Positions 63,057 through 64,000 of a stretch of DNA of 64,000 nucleotides are shown here, piece after piece. Source of the stretch: Pseudomonas sp. NFIX28 (GTDB lineage: Bacteria > Pseudomonadota > Gammaproteobacteria > Pseudomonadales > Pseudomonadaceae); contig NZ_FNPW01000001.1 in NCBI RefSeq assembly GCF_900107395.1, forward strand, positions 530,077 through 594,076. Reading direction: 5' to 3'. Under the pieces are notes generated by a model. It made no database searches, was not told where the DNA came from, and saw nothing but the letters and a program-made list of their open reading frames with translations. A program made the translations under genes and the position numbers. Positions within the stretch are counted from its first letter, which is position 1, and each line of letters opens with the position of its first letter.

Positions 63057-64000
63057 ATGCGTATGACATTTCTCGGCGCCGCCGGTACGGTCACCGGCAG
63101 CAAGTACCTGTTGGAGCATGCCGGCCAGCATCTGCTGATCGATTGCGGGCTGTTCCAGGGCTACAAGCAGCTGCGGTTGCATAACTGGGACCCGTTCCAG
63201 CTACCGGTTCACGACCTGGATGCCATTGTGCTGACCCATGCCCACCTGGACCACAGCGGCTACCTGCCGGTATTGGCGCGCAATGGCTATCGCGGCCCGG
63301 TCTATGCCACGCCCGCGACCTGCGAGCTGGTGAAAATCCTCCTGCGCGACAGCGGCCGCCTGCAGGAGGAAGAAGCCGAGTTCGCCAATCGCCATGGCTA
63401 TTCGAAACATACCCCGGCGCTGCCGCTGTATACCGAGCAGGACGCGGAGCGCGCCCTGAAGCTGCTGCGGCCAATGGAGTTGCACCACCGGGTGGATATC
63501 CTGCTGGGAATCAGCATCCAGTTGCGCTGCGCCGGGCACATTCTCGGGGCGGCCACGGTGGAGGTCGTGGCCGACGGCGTCACGCTGGTCTGCTCCGGGG
63601 ACCTGGGGCGGCCGAACGACCCCTTGATGCTTGCCCCGGAAACCATCGAACAGACCGATTATTTATTGGTCGAGTCGACCTACGGCGACCGTCGGCACCC
63701 TGCCGAATCGCCGGAGGAACAACTGGCGCAGGTCATCAACCGCACCGCCATGCGCCATGGCATCACCCTGGTTCCGTCGTTCGCGGTCGGGCGCGCGCAG
63801 TTGCTGATGTATCACCTGTACCGCTTGCTGCAAAAGCGCGCGATTCCCGACCTGCCGATCTACCTCAACAGCCCCATGGCCACCGATGTCACGCGGCTGT
63901 ACCAGCGCTTTCGCAGTGAACACCGCCTCTCTCCGCAGGAGTGCGAAGGCATGTGCCATGTGGCGCATTTCGTGCGCACCACCCAGGAGTCGATCGATCT
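63057..64000 (+). CDS. Metallo-beta-lactamase-fold hydrolase of the beta-CASP type, 5' part
   Basis: The frame is open to the window end; 314 residues are present. The zinc motif THAHLDHSGYLP near residue 60 is followed by the further ligands H (CAGHILGAA) and D (SGDLGR), and then STYGDRRHP and SFAVGRAQLLMYHL, typical of the beta-CASP RNA-processing exo/endonucleases. It probably acts on RNA. The opening LGAAGTVTGSKYLLE is characteristic of the bacterial group. AAGGAG precedes ATG 63057, and an ANR box lies 61 bases upstream. The C-terminal part is outside the window. Confidence 0.88.
   Translation, partial: MRMTFLGAAGTVTGSKYLLEHAGQHLLIDCGLFQGYKQLRLHNWDPFQLPVHDLDAIVLTHAHLDHSGYLPVLARNGYRGPVYATPATCELVKILLRDSGRLQEEEAEFANRHGYSKHTPALPLYTEQDAERALKLLRPMELHHRVDILLGISIQLRCAGHILGAATVEVVADGVTLVCSGDLGRPNDPLMLAPETIEQTDYLLVESTYGDRRHPAESPEEQLAQVINRTAMRHGITLVPSFAVGRAQLLMYHLYRLLQKRAIPDLPIYLNSPMATDVTRLYQRFRSEHRLSPQECEGMCHVAHFVRTTQESID

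Noticed and set aside
1..64000. CRISPR arrays, prophage, intact insertion sequences and tRNA or rRNA genes.
   Set aside because: I found no regularly spaced direct repeats, no transposase or integrase, no phage structural genes and no cloverleaf or rRNA sequence on either strand by reading.

Overview
The window reads as a chromosomal segment of a high-GC fluorescent Pseudomonas. Evidence is the uniformly GC-rich codon use, ANR-type promoter boxes, Pseudomonas REP-type inverted repeats, an assimilatory nirBD pair and an achromobactin-type siderophore uptake operon. That operon and the S-type pyocin locus would suit the P. fluorescens group (P. chlororaphis is possible), but the species is inference. 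I see no tRNA, rRNA, CRISPR array or intact insertion sequence.

Layout. (1) 1-6227: the tail of a siderophore operon, ending in an IucA/IucC-type synthetase (cut by the window), a binding protein, two permeases, an ATPase, an FhuF-like ferric reductase and an RraA-fold protein, nearly all with overlapping stop and start codons. (2) 6228-9591: a long leader with an intrinsic terminator, then nirB and nirD; a CBS-domain protein follows. (3) 10184-12801: a minus-strand S-type-pyocin-like toxin with a compositionally foreign C-terminal nuclease tip and three copies of one putative immunity gene, the middle one truncated. (4) 13029-24905: metabolic and regulatory genes, including a PhyH dioxygenase, LysR regulator, YdiJ-type D-2-hydroxyacid dehydrogenase, Rieske/AIF-type reductase, phosphoesterase, hybrid histidine kinase and exonuclease III. 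(5) 24992-31514: a stress-flavoured stretch with a hemerythrin pseudogene, Na+/H+ antiporter, ClpP-like protein, CinA-like amidase, DUF421 protein, an SDR and several small hydrophilic proteins. (6) 31764-42910: an aldehyde dehydrogenase divergent from a LysR gene, a diguanylate cyclase, a large MscS channel, an AraC regulator divergent from a second PhyH dioxygenase, an erythromycin-esterase-type hydrolase and a DUF2238 membrane protein. (7) 43199-49653: a three-gene operon (haem-oxygenase-like diiron protein, methyltransferase, carboxylate-amine ligase) and more small stress proteins, including a 56-residue KGG-repeat protein. (8) 50042-54552: a di-haem cytochrome c lipoprotein followed by a GMC oxidoreductase. 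(9) 54652-64000: an ANR-type low-oxygen island with three tandem-domain universal stress proteins, an alcohol dehydrogenase, an FNR/ANR-family regulator, phosphoketolase and a beta-CASP metallo-hydrolase that runs off the end.

How the parts fit. The first genes import and reduce ferric siderophore. nirBD reduces nitrite to ammonium, probably under transcript attenuation. The last 9 kb look like one low-oxygen regulon: FNR-type dyads precede phosphoketolase, the metallo-hydrolase and two of the Usp genes, and the regulator encoded in the middle keeps all four FNR cluster cysteines. The most unusual items are the pyocin/immunity array, the hemerythrin deletion pseudogene, the attenuated nirB leader, the diiron/methyltransferase/ligase operon and the cytochrome-GMC pair.
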